DNA of 64,000 nt, from positions 1,737,501 through 1,801,500 of the forward strand of contig NC_053411.1 of assembly GCF_016859285.1 (NCBI RefSeq), in the 5' to 3' direction. The DNA comes from Xiphias gladius. Taxonomy: Eukaryota > Chordata > Actinopteri > Istiophoriformes > Xiphiidae. A program made the position numbers and the translations under genes. The notes beneath the pieces are model-generated. The model made no database searches and had not been told where the DNA came from. It saw nothing but the letters and a program-made list of their open reading frames with translations. Every line of letters starts with the position of its first letter. Positions within the stretch are counted from its first letter, which is position 1. Positions 26,600-40,130 of the stretch are shown in pieces.

Positions 26600-27207
26600 C
26601 CGGTCTCTGACAGGCCCAGAAGAGTCTGTCCATCCTCCAGAAGTCGGTACTCATGCTGAGGACAGGAAATGACTGTTATCCCAGTCTGTGTCCTAACATA
26701 ATCTAACATAAACTTAATCAAATCATACACCAGAAGAGTCTGGGAGGTCAGACACAGTACTCAGATGTTACCATGACAGGGGCTATGGTCAGGTCGGTGA
26801 TTCAAACTTAGCTAAAAGAAATGAACTTAAAGGAGTTTTATTGATTTTTTGGACACATAGCTACCTGGGGGCAGCTATCACATTTAGCATCTATAAATTT
26901 AATTCTGGACACTGTTGAGACTGAATATGTACAAAGGATAAAGTGTAGACCAAAAAGTGTCAAACCTCCTGAGCACATGTACTCAAAACATCAATATATT
27001 CTGACCTGAAATCGATATGAAGGGGCCTCCATGCTGCTATTTAAGCTCCTGCCGGTAAAGATGTAAGGTTTGAAGTTGTTGGCGAGCATCACATCAGTGC
27101 TGCTGTGGAGGCCCTGCTCCACTCTGACTGGTTTGCAAAGGAAACGCTGTCTGGCCAAGTTCACCACATACACTGTCCCAGCTCTGATGGAGCGACACAC
27201 ATCGTAC
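26600..27207 (-). pseudogene. NWD-like gene, two well-preserved C-terminal exons
   Basis: Exon 27006-27207 follows exon 29057-29212 in phase (split glycine) and reads YDVCRSIRAGTVYVVNLA, then a run ending YRFQ before a GTCAGA donor. Exon 26600-26655 (HEYRLLEDGQTLLGLSET) starts in phase and ends in phase 2 at GGTGAGAG. The next block, starting at 26267, continues GDQPLLWDLDSGYHQT and then meets TGA. Three consecutive in-phase junctions are the strongest evidence for one spliced gene here. The TGA is either premature or a shortened natural C-terminus. Confidence 0.6.
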
Positions 27208-27575
27208 CTGCCAGCAGAGGGAGCCAGACTCCATCATACTAGAATACAAACATGGAGCGTATGGTACCTCACTGTGTCTGTTTTAATGGATAGTGCTATA
27301 CTGATACCATTCCTTCACAGTTTCTGGCCAAAAATATCCCTGAAAATAACAAGTACTCAGTGATTCCATCATATTTTAATCTTGTCAGGGTGGAAAAGTG
27401 CCAAATTCAGATACAAATTCCCCACTGACACCAGGCACATAAAGTAAGTCTGCTTTTAGATTTACAGCAGAAATAGTGACATTTTTTTTAGTATGATAGG
27501 GCCCTGAGATAATATCAAGATAATATTTCCTGCATTTCTCTTTGGAATTACAACAGCAGTCACTTATACATAATG

Positions 27576-27578
<3 letters not shown>

Positions 27579-27638
<60 letters not shown>
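27579..27638. repeat. (TA)n microsatellite
   Basis: Thirty uninterrupted TA units in an intron of the WD-repeat pseudogene. Confidence 0.97.
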
Positions 27639-27642
<4 letters not shown>

Positions 27643-30600
27643 AGTTGTATATTATTAATGCATTATCGTATTAAAATTAAATTTTTTATTCCTGCTAAAT
27701 TTTAGTGACTATTTGGAAAATATTATAGTACACACTGTAACCTGTAAATATCAATCTAGGCATTTAATACAGCCTGTATCACAGAGCAATTTTAACTTAG
27801 TCTGGCTTTCTCTTAGGTACCTAGCTTCAACCCAACCTAACACTAGTGATCCTGAATGACTGGATCATGAAGTTAACCCTGGGTTTTCCAGTCCACCTCT
27901 GAGCATATTAACATTAATGAGGCAGACTTCTTAAGTACAAATCAAACACATGCAACATCATCTGATTCACGAGTGGAGTACTGAAATGCTAATACCAAGA
28001 AGAAGAAAACTAATTTATTAAGGTATTAAGGCAAAATGTGATATCGGCGAGGTGGAATACATACAATATAACACACATACAACATATGTTACATACTAAT
28101 ATATAGTGATATTTTGGTGCTATTTTGGCTCATGATGAAGAAACTGTTAACATACAGTATGAATAAGTGACACACTTCTATATAGTTAAGAGCTGCTGTC
28201 AAAGTAGAGAGGAAAAGTACAAATAGCCAAAAGAAAATAGCCTAAGAAAAAACCTTAATACCTGATCCGGTCTTCCTCTGCATTTATCATTTACTGAGTT
28301 AATTAACAGTGTGCAAAACAGAGTGCACAATATGCAGCTATATTCAATGTTCACCAGTCTGTTAGTGCAGTATTTATATTTATTAAAAGTCCTGTTTTGA
28401 ACCCTGAGTGAACACATGGTTGTGCAAAAACCATTTCTTCCAACTCTGACATCATTTCCAAAAAAGGCAAAGCCTACCGATGGTTCTTTGACATTGGTCA
28501 CTTTATTGTAAGTCAGAACTTTTGTCCATGCCAATTTGATCTCACTCCATTGTCCCAGTGATCTGATTGATCAGTGGTCGGGCTGTGGCTAATGTTGGGT
28601 GTGTGCCATGTTTAAGGTTAGGGTCAGTAAGTCCCAGCAAAGGAGGTTGTATTTCTATGCAACCTAAAGCTGTGGTCATATTAGCCTTCAATACAACAAA
28701 AATACAAGAATCCAACAATCAATACAACACTGAGCACCGAATAAGGATGCTATGTCACAGGTCTGACAAGGATAATTAATTAATACTGCCAATGGTCTAT
28801 GAGTATAATGCTGCTGTTTTTAGTCTGGTGTAATATTCTACAAAACAAAATGGTGATGGCACATAGCTAGAATAGTTGGTTGGTTGATTGGTTGCTTGTG
28901 CCAAAGATGACGTTTCACAGAGAGTCTGCCAGACACGGCTGGAGATCACATCGAAACAGGGAACACATTCCTGAACTCATCCGTGACTCATGCCAGAAAC
29001 ATCATGAGATGAAAAACACGAAGCGACTACTGTCAGTTTCACATCTCAGTACGTACCCTGGAATTTTTCCCATAGGGATGACCTCCTCTGTGCCATAACT
29101 CCTGAGCTTATGGATGTTATTGGTAAGAGTCTGGTCACTGATCCTGGAGGTCAGATTCCACAGGCAAAGGTACTTATCTCCACTGCAGATCCCCAGGCAG
29201 AAGCCCAGGTCACTCACACACATTTAGGTGATGTAAGTGAACAACTGACCCTTCACGATCACACCCCACAACCTAGCATACATATGTAGTCTACAATAAT
29301 GGTGGCAGAATGACTATTCTAAATCACTGGTAATTTTTTTTTATAATAGGTCCTTGACTTCAGGTAGAAGTAGATAAACACAGCTTCTCATCGTTAGATG
29401 GCAACTGTTGATCTTGCTGCTTAAGTAACTGTTGCTAGCAGGCTTAATCAGCTGAAGCTAGCTAGCTAATTATCATTAACTTCACAAACTGGTTGAAAAC
29501 ATTATCTCCTGTTGAGTTTTTAATGTTTCCATCTGCAAAAGGGTCTTAAATATGAATTTGGTGGCTAGATGCATAGTCTCACTCTAAATCAACGCTGTCT
29601 AAAGATGTAAGAAAGACAGAAGCTGAAGCCAACAGAAAGTAAGTAGGAATAACACATGGACAAGCAACACAAATGTTAGATTTATGCACAATTATAAGTA
29701 TTTAAGTAAATATGTTTACGGGAGAAAAGGCATTGAGGAAAAGGAAGTGTTCCCAAATCCAATAAAAAGCTGGAAAAAGCCACTAACTTTATGCTCTGAT
29801 ATACCCTCAGACATCAGTGTTCCACCACCATGACCTCTACGATTGCCCACAAACCAGAGGTATGCCACTTTTCTTGGAAGTTTGCAATGATTGATTTACA
29901 CTTTTACTTTGCCATTTTTGTTTTTTTAAGGACACGACCCTTTAAGTCTTTGTATACCAAATAATATTCGGACAACAGTCCCATGCACACCAATTGAAAT
30001 CCAAAGCTTGACAGACCTGCCATGCCGAGTTATGTTTGCTACTGTTTTCAATTACTTTTTGGGGGAGGGGTTTAGTGAACTGTCAATTCATCATTCTGCT
30101 GAGGACCCATGAAAAACACTCAAATCTCTCTGGATATTTGCAGGCCACAAAGTTGAGCACCCCTGTAAAAACAAACTTCTGGTCAGTACTGTGGGGAAGC
30201 GAGTAATGTGTTTGTGGTCCTTTGTCTCCATGTTCCAGGTGACCAGCTCAGTACTGCCAGTACGAGGGGAGAGCCAAAAAGCCACAACATGAGTGCCCAG
30301 CTTGTTGACAGTGACCTGCTTAATGCAGTCCTGGCTGCAGCCCAGTATAGACCACAGGTACAAGAAGGAGATGGCACTGAAGAGCTCGATTTGGATGGTT
30401 TCACCACCCCTCTTGTATGATTATCTGACATAGATTAAGAACAGTGAGTGATAAGAGAAGTATATTTTAGTACGGGTGATTTTCAAGATGAAGTCGAGGG
30501 ACCTCAAGACATATCTCAAGCGAGGTATCACATTCCTGTAAGATTTACATTTTTATTTAATACTCTTCATTATTACTTAATTCATCTTTCCTTTACATAC

Positions 30601-31356
30601 AGGAAAACAATATTGGCAAGTATATTTTCCTTCTTAACATTTTGTTAGAACTGCAACCCATTCAAAGCCTTGCACCTCATCTGCTCCTTTATTGCAGAAC
30701 TTTCAACTTATTTTACGGTATATATATTTATACATATTTTTACAAATATTATTCATTTATATACAAGACATAGTTTAGACACAAACAAATTCACAGAGAG
30801 CTGTTGGATGCTATAAGAAATACAAAGAGTGTAGCTTTAAACCTGCATGTATTTACTCTGCAGTATGTCCCTGCAGAAGAGCAGCGGGTAGTCTTCAGTA
30901 ATCTTCCCAGCTTGTATAGAGGCGGCACCATGCTGAGCAGACAGGACACACAGCACAGTGATCCCTCTGGAACTGAATACTGCTGCCTCCCCACCAGACC
31001 TCAAAAAAAAGAGGAAAAAGTATCAAACTAGAAACCATATTGAATTGGGATCACACTTGCCGCGACTCTCGTCACTATTTTGACGTTCCAACCCAATGAT
31101 TACTCAATAGTTATTACTACATTAAAACATGAGTACTCAGTACTCATGTTGGATCACACCCATCTTCGACCTCAACTTTCATTTTGATCTTTGTTACACA
31201 CCTGTGTGTTTGTTGCACAGTTGTGACACTATCGTGGGGACAAAATCTGTCCACAGACGGACAGACAACAGACAAAGTACTCAAACCCAAAATCGCCTCT
31301 GTGGTAGTTCTTCCTACAGTAGGTGTCTCCAGGACCACATTTTGCCATGATGACAC

Positions 31357-31357
<1 letters not shown>

Positions 31358-31447
<90 letters not shown>
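31358..31447. repeat. (AC)n microsatellite
   Basis: Forty-five AC units, the longest dinucleotide tract in the window. Thr/His and Cys/Val shadow ORFs here are artefacts. Confidence 0.97.
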
Positions 31448-31449
<2 letters not shown>

Positions 31450-33807
31450 TCAACCCCAGTTCAAAGAGTCTTACTGTTTGCCCAAGTTAGACAGCATTGT
31501 GAACTACAGAAAAGTTGTTTTCTTATTTTATGCATTTACATTTAGTCATGTTAGCAATAGGGTTCTAGGAATGGCAATGTCGGTCAGTGGGTCAGTCACT
31601 GCACCACTTTGGTCCAGACAGAAATATCTCAACTACTATCTGATGAATTACCGTGATATTTTGCCTTACACTCTTAGATTTGTTAATATACAAAAATTAA
31701 AGGTCAAAAGCTGTGTGCCAATCCTATATTAAATACTACACAGCTTACAATATGGACTATTGTTGCTACTGCAATATTCTGCCAGATAATTTCTGGCAAG
31801 TTATACGTTATCATGATTGTAATGGATGATTCAGGGGTTAAGAATAACCCGATGCACAGCAGAGGGTGGTTTGCCACCACTGAATGGCTATTTAGTGGTT
31901 ACTCAAATAACCCTAGCTTTAGCGAAGCCTGAATGTTTACATCTGTACCTGCAGTGTAATAGCACCTCATTGATTTAGAAGTGGAATTAAACATCATAGG
32001 TGTCCGGTTATACTGTCTAGTTACTAAAAGTTAATCAACACCTTCCAGCCAGTCGGAATCCAGAATTCTCAGTGGCTTTAGTATAAAAGATATTAATGGA
32101 CCTTACTGTTTTGATCTAACAGGAAATTAAACTGTGCTCCAATGAATGTCAAACACAGTCGCTGAAATGTTAACTATTGCCAAATTCAGACTATATGAAA
32201 ACCTAATAGATAGTAGAGTATTTCCCCATTTATTGTGATGTTGTATTCTAAGATGATCTTGCAATTTATATAAGTTGTAAGTAGCCACATTTTTAATGTA
32301 TATTCCATATAGTCTAAAAATCTAAAATTTTAGTTCACATGCTGGCTTCTTAAAGGCTGAGTCTGTAATTTTTGAAAACATAAATTTGAGTTGCTTCATA
32401 AGAACTATCCTCCAGTTCCTGAGTGATAGCTCCAATCTTGTGCTTCTCGGTTGTGATAGTTGATCCATTTGTTGGCATTTGGATCAGGAGTTTTGCTTTT
32501 AGGCATATTTCATTTTCTTGTTTTTCTACTGTAAATGCAGAATAGTCTCAAAATATGACTAGAATATGACTAGAATTAATGAGACAAGTTTCCCCTGAAA
32601 TAGGTGCAGCAAGCTACAGTTGCGAGTCAGAGAAAAGCGTTTTAAATTATTAACATAAAACAGAAGTTTATTTAGAAATTGTTAGAGGCATGCACTACGT
32701 ACCCCAATATGCACTGATTTAGTGGATTCTTTGTTTCCTGAATCTCAATATCGTAGCATCAGTCAGAATCACCCATAGTCAGAATGACCACAAATATGAA
32801 AATAAGATCCAGGTTGAAAATACCAGAATTCTCCTTTCAATCACCTCAGGGAAGAGATTTCTGTAAAAAAAACAAAACAAAACAACAAATACCTCCTTCA
32901 TTTTCCTGTACTTCTGAAGACAAAGGCTTTATCACTATCATGAGAACTTTAAGTTAACACTGACACAATGAAGTGAGCCAACTGTAAATGAGCTGATGCT
33001 CTGCAGTGCTCCATAGTATTACTAGCAAACACCAATGCCCTAGTTTTTTGTTTATCTGATATCTCCTTCTGTCAGGTGAGAAGGTGTGACTTCTGTGCTA
33101 ATTACTTTTGAAAGCATCAACGCCCTTGTTTTTAGCTCAGTTTTAATTGGTTAGTAACGGACTGAAGAAAAAAAACTTCTGGAAACTTTTAGGGTTTTGC
33201 TGTTATCCCATGTCCATTCAATATAATTTATTTATGTAACAGGAGCTAAGGCATGAAGGCATCACTTCTGTGCCACATTACACTGGTGAGGCACATGAGT
33301 AGTGCCTGTTCTTAATAATTCACAACTGTTTTCAAACTCAGTGGTGAAATTTGTGGGGATACTTAAAGAACTACTGAAAGAACCTCACTGCATTATCGCA
33401 AAGTTAAACTGCTGAAATGCTTGGGGAAAACACAGACTGTTTAAATTCTGAGCAAGACAACTGTCAAAATTCTAAGTGCTGAGTATCACCACAAGACATC
33501 TTCAGTATATTTAATATATCCTAAAAGCTTTGGTGACAGCCTGGTCCTGATCTGGGTCTAAACTGATGCTGTCGGACCTGTACGCGAAGAGAATGTAGTC
33601 TCTGATGGAGTTGTTGGACAGCAGAATGGAGCGATATTGTGGATGGGCTCATGCTCCATGGAAATTTTAACACAATGTAGCAGGGAGCAGAAGGAGGCCA
33701 GATGAAAAAATAAAACAAACAAATCAAAGAAACTTTCTTTCTTTTTCACATTAATTCCTGACATGACCTATTTAAACCTTTTATGAACTTTTACAAGATT
33801 TATTAAC

Positions 33808-34394
33808 CTTGACTAGATGACTTCTGCCATAGACCACCATGAGCTCTCCTTCACAAGTCCCGGTGACAATGGGAACGTCAATCAAATCACTCTCTGAATA
33901 TACAACTTGTCCATATTCCAGCTCTCTCACCTGAAAAATAATCAGAGATCATATATAACCATCTTTTATATGACTTTGAATGAATGAATGTATGAGTGAA
34001 TGAATGGATGGGTCTTACAGTAATGTTAGACTGCTCTTCGTGTTTTGTTGTTGTTATGCACTTCTCGACTATAAATTGACAGTTCCCCAAAAAACAAACT
34101 TATTTTTTCATTTACCAGAGTGCTTTATATCTCATTTTTAAGAACTTGGTCGTCATTCCTACAGTTTACAACCATGAAGTCCGACCTGTAGACTTTGATC
34201 CATGCGGACTATGAGCATCTCATCACCTAGACCCAGGGTGAGGGAATCTGTCAAAACTCCACCTACTGCATTTAGGCTATCGATGATCCACCTCTGCCTC
34301 AGATCCCAAAACCTCTGACTTCCATCTAATTCACTGGTTACACCCAAGGGTCCTCTAAGGCTTCCTCTCAGGGCAACCACATTGGTCAAGTGAC
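33808..34394 (-). pseudogene. NWD-like gene, mid WD-repeat exons
   Basis: Exon 34186-34394 (209 nt) begins after a CAG acceptor and carries GHLTNVVAL, then GSQRFWDLRQRW, a WD-repeat edge. It ends at CAG|GTCGGA. Exon 33808-33930 (123 nt) follows in phase after TTTTTCAG and reads VRELEYGQVVYSESDLIDVP to SHLVK. The short block ending at 34485 (GGLQNTLLAG) joins the first exon to make LLAGHLTNVV. No stop is seen across these joins. Confidence 0.55.
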
Positions 34395-36004
34395 CTGTGT
34401 AAACGCACCATCATTCAGTTTGATAATTTAGCAACCATATGTACGCTTTAGTTCAAAAGCAGTATACTGTATATGTGGTGTTACCTGCCAGCAGGGTGTT
34501 TTGGAGGCCCCCTGGGGGCAGCAGGCAGGCGGAGGAGGGGCAGCAACACAGACAGGGAGGACTTGGAACACTAAGCCAGAAGAGCACGGAGGCATCTAAA
34601 CTTCAACGAGTCACCTGTGTCAGACACAGTTTGGAGTTACTGAAGGCTGATTAAAAAATCTTTGATAAAAAGTAGCTGCGGTGGTTGTGGTTGACTGCAT
34701 TTATTTTGACTATTTTCATGTCCCCCAAAATACAAATAATACAAGAACTGAGTGCTTCCCAAAACTCCCAAAACTTCTAATTGTCCAAAGGATCACCAGG
34801 ATAAAAGGCCCTGTGTGAACTTATAATCTTGTTAAGAATCGAGCTAACTAGCTAACCACTAGCATAACTGCTCTTTGAGTTAGTTAGTTATCAGTTATCA
34901 AGCTTGCGAGCTAGTCAGCGGTTGTGCAAGTGGTGGTTATTAATCAGATTTCTTGTTTAAAATATGATTTAAGATATGATGTTTACATGAAAATATGATG
35001 ACTTAAGAGTTGCTATTCCTGTAAGTCGACAACAACCTTTACAGCTCTGTCCATCTCATCCATATGAAAGCATTTATGTAGCCATTTTTCTGACATTTTT
35101 CATGGATGTAGCTAGTTAGTTACATAGGAGGAGTATGTCTCTCTTGGAGGTCTTGTTTCTAAAATGTTCATATTTAACAATTTTCTAATTTATTACTCTG
35201 TTATATTTTTCACATAATTTCACAACATTTTTTCATACAGTTCATATCCTTTGTTTGACTGCTATCATAGCATGAACTCTGCATGTCTTAAATCCATGCC
35301 ATTACTTTAAAAAAATACATTTCAGTTTTTCTCACATCACATGTATGTGTCTTTGTTTTTTCCCATTTCTGCTGCTACAGTGAAAATTAAAATGTCATCT
35401 TATTCAGTTTAGTTGTACTGACCTGCAGAGTGTGAGTGCAGGGGGAGTTAGCTGTTGCAGAAAGATGAAGTGGACGTTTGGAGGTAGAGGGATTGAGAAC
35501 CAGGAGAGGACGACTAGTCCGTCAAGCTGTCAGAGCTAGCATAGCACCCACACTGTCACTAAGTGCACTCCCTGAAGAAATATTATCCAATTTTCAGAAA
35601 AATGAAAAAGCAAGAGAGAAGCAGACAGAATATTAACTACGGCATGTGTTTGAGGGTTATATCCAGGATGTCAAGCTGACTCAGCAGCAAATACGTGTTA
35701 AAAAGATAAAGATAGAAGTTAAAGCCTGCAGATCACAATGTCAAAGTGAACCACATCACCTGGCAATCAAGACAGAGGACTTTGAAATGAAGGAACAACA
35801 CTGTTCCTGTAAAGCAGGGTAGGTCTATATGCACTGTTAAAAATGTGCTGTACTCTACTAATGTTAGCTCCACAGGTTGTTGCGTCCATCTGATCGGATT
35901 TACTTTGATCGGTATCACTGTTACACGTGCCCCAGGCACAACGTTTGAACCATGACTAGCTGGAAATCCACCAAAACCAGCCTGAAAATTACGAAAATCT
36001 GTAA

Positions 36005-36535
36005 CGATTGCATGATTGCATCTATGGAGCTCAGCCGTATAGTTGTTGGACCCTGATCAGAGCTGGCCGATGCTACGCTAAGATGGGCCAGTCTGCGTTC
36101 GACAGTTGGGACTTAGCAAAGTGTCAGTTATGGTTTGAATGCTGCACCCTATCGTATTATACCCTATAGTATTGTTGCTGACTATGTGCATCCCTTTATA
36201 GCCACATTTTACTGTCTTCTAATGGCTATTTCCGCCATGATAATGCTCTGTCACAAAGCAAAAGTTGTCTCAAACTGGCTTCATGAACATGACAATGAGT
36301 TCAGTGAACTTCAGTGGCCTTCCCAGTTACCAGATCTGAATCCTTTGTGGTGTTGTAGAACAGGAGATTGGCAGCATGAATGTGCAGCCGACAAAGCGGC
36401 AGAAATAATGTGATGCAATCCTGTCAACATGTTTCCAACATCTTGTGGAATCCAGGCCACGAAGAACTGAGGCCGTTTTGAGTGCAAAGGGAGGCCCTAC
36501 CCAGTATTAACATGGTGTTCCTAGTGTAGTTTGCC
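36005..36535 (+). mobile_element. Tc1-like transposon 3' fragment
   Basis: The plus-strand frame reads WLHEHDNEFSELQWPSQLPD then LNP, the region after the second catalytic Asp in Tc1-type transposases. Broken frames continue to the usual C-terminus (ATCTTGTGGAATCCAGGCC, GGAGGCCCTACCCAGTATTA). The 5' half is absent. It lies where the NACHT exon of the pseudogene would be expected. Confidence 0.75.
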
Positions 36536-36900
36536 AGTTACAGTAGTTCACTAACTAGTAAAAAGTCACCATGTCATCAAGCTTCTAGCACCACCTATTT
36601 CGGGAAAATGTACAGATTAACTTAACTGTGCCACTTTCTGTTATGACCAGACCTAAATACTGTTCTTTTTAAAGAGAGTTTAAATAAAATGCTTTTTAGA
36701 GTCCCTATGTGCAGGATTTGAAAATTTCTGTCTTTGGCAGCCATATCAAAGAAAGACCTTCTCCGCTAATCCAGCCTGGGGACACTGAGTTGAATGAGCT
36801 GAAGTGATGAAGTGTGGAGACAAGAGAATTTGTATCTCATCCCCCAAAACTGAGGCTTTACAAACTAAGCACACCAGAGTGAGTTGTACATTACCTCTGG

Positions 36901-36964
36901 CTCCACCTGTGAGTAGGTCATTTGGTATTAGGTAATAAATGCAATGACCTACTCACAGGTGGAG
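36901..36964. repeat. Perfect 22-bp inverted repeat (hairpin)
   Basis: Left arm 36901-36922 (starting CTCCACCTGTGAGTAGG) is the exact reverse complement of right arm 36943-36964, with a 20-nt AT-rich loop between. The right arm overlaps the end of an exon-like block of the WD-repeat pseudogene. No further extension of the stem is clear. Confidence 0.9.
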
Positions 36965-39834
36965 TCCATGGTTAAAGTGACGCTGTATCTCCTCCCATAT
37001 CTGTGTTCTGACAACTTCTCTCCTCACCATATCAAATGGGCCTTAGGTTTTGGTGACCTTCATTACTCTGGAAAAGTGAAAGTACATAAAGTAGCTATTG
37101 TTATCTGATGAAACACTTTAATTTTACCTAGTTTATGAAAAGTTTCAAAATGTGTGTGTGTACTTGTTGATGGAGTTGATAACAGTCCGTTGAAAGTGGG
37201 AGGAGATACTCTCTGTGTTAACCTATGTGACCAATTGTGTTAGGGGTTGAGGCCTTTGCGTCCCCAGCCAATGTTACGTTCATAGATGTTGGTGTGGCGC
37301 AGCTTGATAGTGTAGATGCAGAAAAGAATAAAAAGTACATAAGAGGCATAACTGAAAGACAAGAGAACTAAATCTCATCTTGTGTTGCACTTTGGTTTGC
37401 TTAACAAGCTATTAAACAAACATCCACAAGGGGAAAAGTGCACTGCTACCAATAAGGGACAGTTATCAGGGAAAAATATGTTTTTCATAGTCTCTTTGTG
37501 CTCCTGCTGGCTCAGCTGTCATTCAAAAATGTACACTGGCCTGCCCACTCAGAGGCTTAGAGAGTAAAAAAGCATTTCTGATTTATTCCTAGTTACCTTT
37601 TTTTCTTCCTTTCAATAGCAAATAAAATATTAACTATAAATTTAAAAAAACTTTTGACAGAATTTTTGACTACAAAAAATTGATTACTAAAGGTGATTTC
37701 AGCTGGACTCAAAAGCCACAGCAGCTATAGGTTTGCTCTTCCTGACATAGAAAATACTTTTTTATGGACCTGGTCCATGAAACACTTGTTTGCTGTGCTG
37801 AGTACTGGATCGAGCTGAGCTTGTCCTTTCAGGATGCTGGCATACTGAGCAGTGTGTTGGTTCTTCTGGTTGTAGTGAAGATCTGAGAGGAGTCTCTTAC
37901 AGCAATGTCAGGGCTCCTCTGGTGAAGCCTTATCTACAGCCTGCAGACCTGTCTCCACCTCCCAGTCAAGCAGTAGGCAGAAAAAACAAAACAATGATAA
38001 TGGTAGCAGCTGCTGTTTGTGCCACTAGTAATTTTTTTGATCTACTGTAGCCGCAGTGCAACAATACTGGAATTTCTCTGAGGGTGACAGAGATGAGCTT
38101 TCCTCTAGTGCCACCGCTACAGCAGATTATCAACTTGGTTTACAGGATTATTTATTGCTGGATTATTTTGAAATTTGCTCTTACTATTTATGGTTCCCAG
38201 AAGATGAATGATTTCATGGCCTTTTCTATTTCCTTACACCAATATTTTGAATTATACTCAATATAATGAATAATGTAATAGGCATGACATCTGCTTAGCA
38301 CCTTCTTGATTCCCAGAGAGGAACTTGTTGAATTTGTTGATTCCATGACTTGTGCTATAGTGCCACTAAGGAACAAGCAAACATTTCTGTGCTTGCAGAA
38401 AATCAAAGTTAGAACTGAAGTGAATAGGTAACTGTTTTGATAATCGATCAATCTCTTAACTCATTTTTTCAAACAAAAAATGCGATTTGGGGATTTTCTG
38501 CTTTTCTCTGTTTTATATCATTATAAAGACATCACATTGGGCTTTAGGAAATTGTGACAGGCATTTTCCAAAATTTTCAGACATTTTAGAGAACAAGCGA
38601 TTAATCGATTAATCAAAAAAATCTGAAGATTGATTGATAATGAAAATAATTGTTAGTTGTCAACCTAATAAAATTTGCTAGTATGTTATTGGTTCAAAAC
38701 TTTTATTATAGAGTTAAGTGAACATTGCAGCTGGACAGCTAGCTGGGCTTTAGCATTTTAATATGTTTTTTAGCATTCCAGTTTGAAACTTTTGAAAAGT
38801 TAAGCATGCATTAACAGTAATCACAAGGTCCAGGTCCATTTCATTGTAATCCGTCTAATAGTTGTCAAGACATTATCGTCTGAAAAAAAATCAAGATGCT
38901 GGTAGCACTAAATCAAAAGTCAGAGAATCAACAAAGTCTTAGGGAATGATCCTCTGGACACCATGAATATGATCAAGTATCAAACAGTTGCAGGGGTATT
39001 TCACTCAAAACCAAAATGTGAACCTCATAAGGAGAGCAGAGAAAAGTGTCCTCTAGGGAAGAAAGAATGTCTGTACAAATTTTCATGGCAAAAAAGATCA
39101 AATAGTTGTTGAGATATTTCAGTCTGGACCAAAGATTGAAAGACTGACAATTCTCTTGGTTTGTCTTAAAATGAAAACCAAAAAATTCTAAAATTATGAG
39201 GGAGAGTATATCATGCTATGACCTGACGCCGGACCATAAACTGTGACCAGCAAGTTTGTTTCTACCTGATTGGAAGTAAGCAGTAGACAGGAGGAAGGCA
39301 ATTCTCATCCTGCTTGTACCACATCTGGAGTAAAGTCAGGTCTTTGTTCAAATCCCCCTGGCTCGTGGCGCCAACAGGGCTGAGTATGATCTGCTCTCCA
39401 TCTAAAAATGAGTTGTGAGAGCTCTGGCTCAGGAGTTCTGAATTTGTAGCTTGTTCTCCGAAATTCAGATAATTCCCATAAATTAATTCCTTGACAAAAC
39501 TGCCAGAGTTGCTGTCTGTCCTGACGCTGGAAGCTGAGACAGAAAAGTCCTCCAGTGGTTTGTTCTTGGACATCTGCTATTGGTCCCTCTCCCGTACTCT
39601 CACTATTGCCTCAGAGGCCTCTCTGGTTATGGTAGAGGGAAGGCTCTGGACCTCATACTTCTGTCCTACACACAACTGACCAACACACCAGATAATCACG
39701 TATGAATTCATTATCTGAGACAAAAAGATGCTGTTTGCTGTGAATCTGAACTTTTGTATTGTCTAAATATTCTCCATGAGCGCACATACAGCATACCAAA
39801 TAAATGTAAATTCAATATTCAGTCTCCTTTTAGC

Positions 39835-40130
39835 TTTGGTTTGGTCTCAACCAACTACTGAGAAAAATATCTGACTCTTTAGCAGCTAAATGCGCCACTA
39901 TGTTCACCTTTATCAGGGCTTTTTCACTGAAAGCAGCTGCTGCTGCATCTGAAAAAAATGCTAATGAAAGCCTGACACTGAACAAAAACAATAAATTTGT
40001 GGGTTGTGAAACCAAACAATGAGGTTAAAGATGCAAAAAAGCTCAGAGGGGAACTGCAGAGTTGGTCATAATTCTCTGTGGGTTTTGTCACTGTGAGCAA
40101 CACCTTTCATATTACATACAGTCATTTAAT
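39835..40130. repeat. Three-copy dispersed repeat, copy 2
   Basis: CTTTTAGCTTTGGTTTGGTC, TTTTTCACTGAAAGCAGCTG and GGGGAACTGCAGAGTTGGTC align in order with the copies at 11.9 and 60.8 kb. The middle GTCTGTCTGCTGTTTGGTGC block is missing here. Confidence 0.7.

Larger units (their letters stand above)
22386..39715 (-). pseudogene. Decayed NACHT and WD-repeat (NWD-like) gene
   Basis: At least fifteen exon-like blocks run in order on the minus strand. The N-terminal block (39266-39715) reads VGQKYEVQSLPSTITREASE and LLQMWYKQDENCLPPVYC, resembling NWD1/NWD2-type N-termini. Weaker blocks lie at 37730-37975 (DWEVETGLQAVDKASPEEP), 37150-37330 (NIYERNIGWGRKGLNP) and 36960-37085. The central NACHT exon with its Walker motifs is not found. 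WD-repeat blocks follow: 34485-34600, 34186-34394, 33808-33930, 33530-33650, 30843-30999, 30081-30406, 29057-29212, 27006-27207, 26600-26655, 26215-26267, 24181-24299 and 22386-22565. Many join in phase and contain FWDL, LCLWNL, LLWDLDSG or LSLWDLT. Lesions: a TAG in the N-terminal block, a TAA near 37.25 kb, a TGA after GYHQT near 26.22 kb, a frameshift at a C4 run near 30.19 kb, and a TGA/frameshift near 22.53 kb. The family link is moderately sure. Assembly error, or a shorter working WD gene, is the alternative. Confidence 0.6.

Noticed and set aside
31144..31732. Thr/His and Cys/Val repeat ORFs
   Set aside because: Translations of the 90-bp (AC)n tract.
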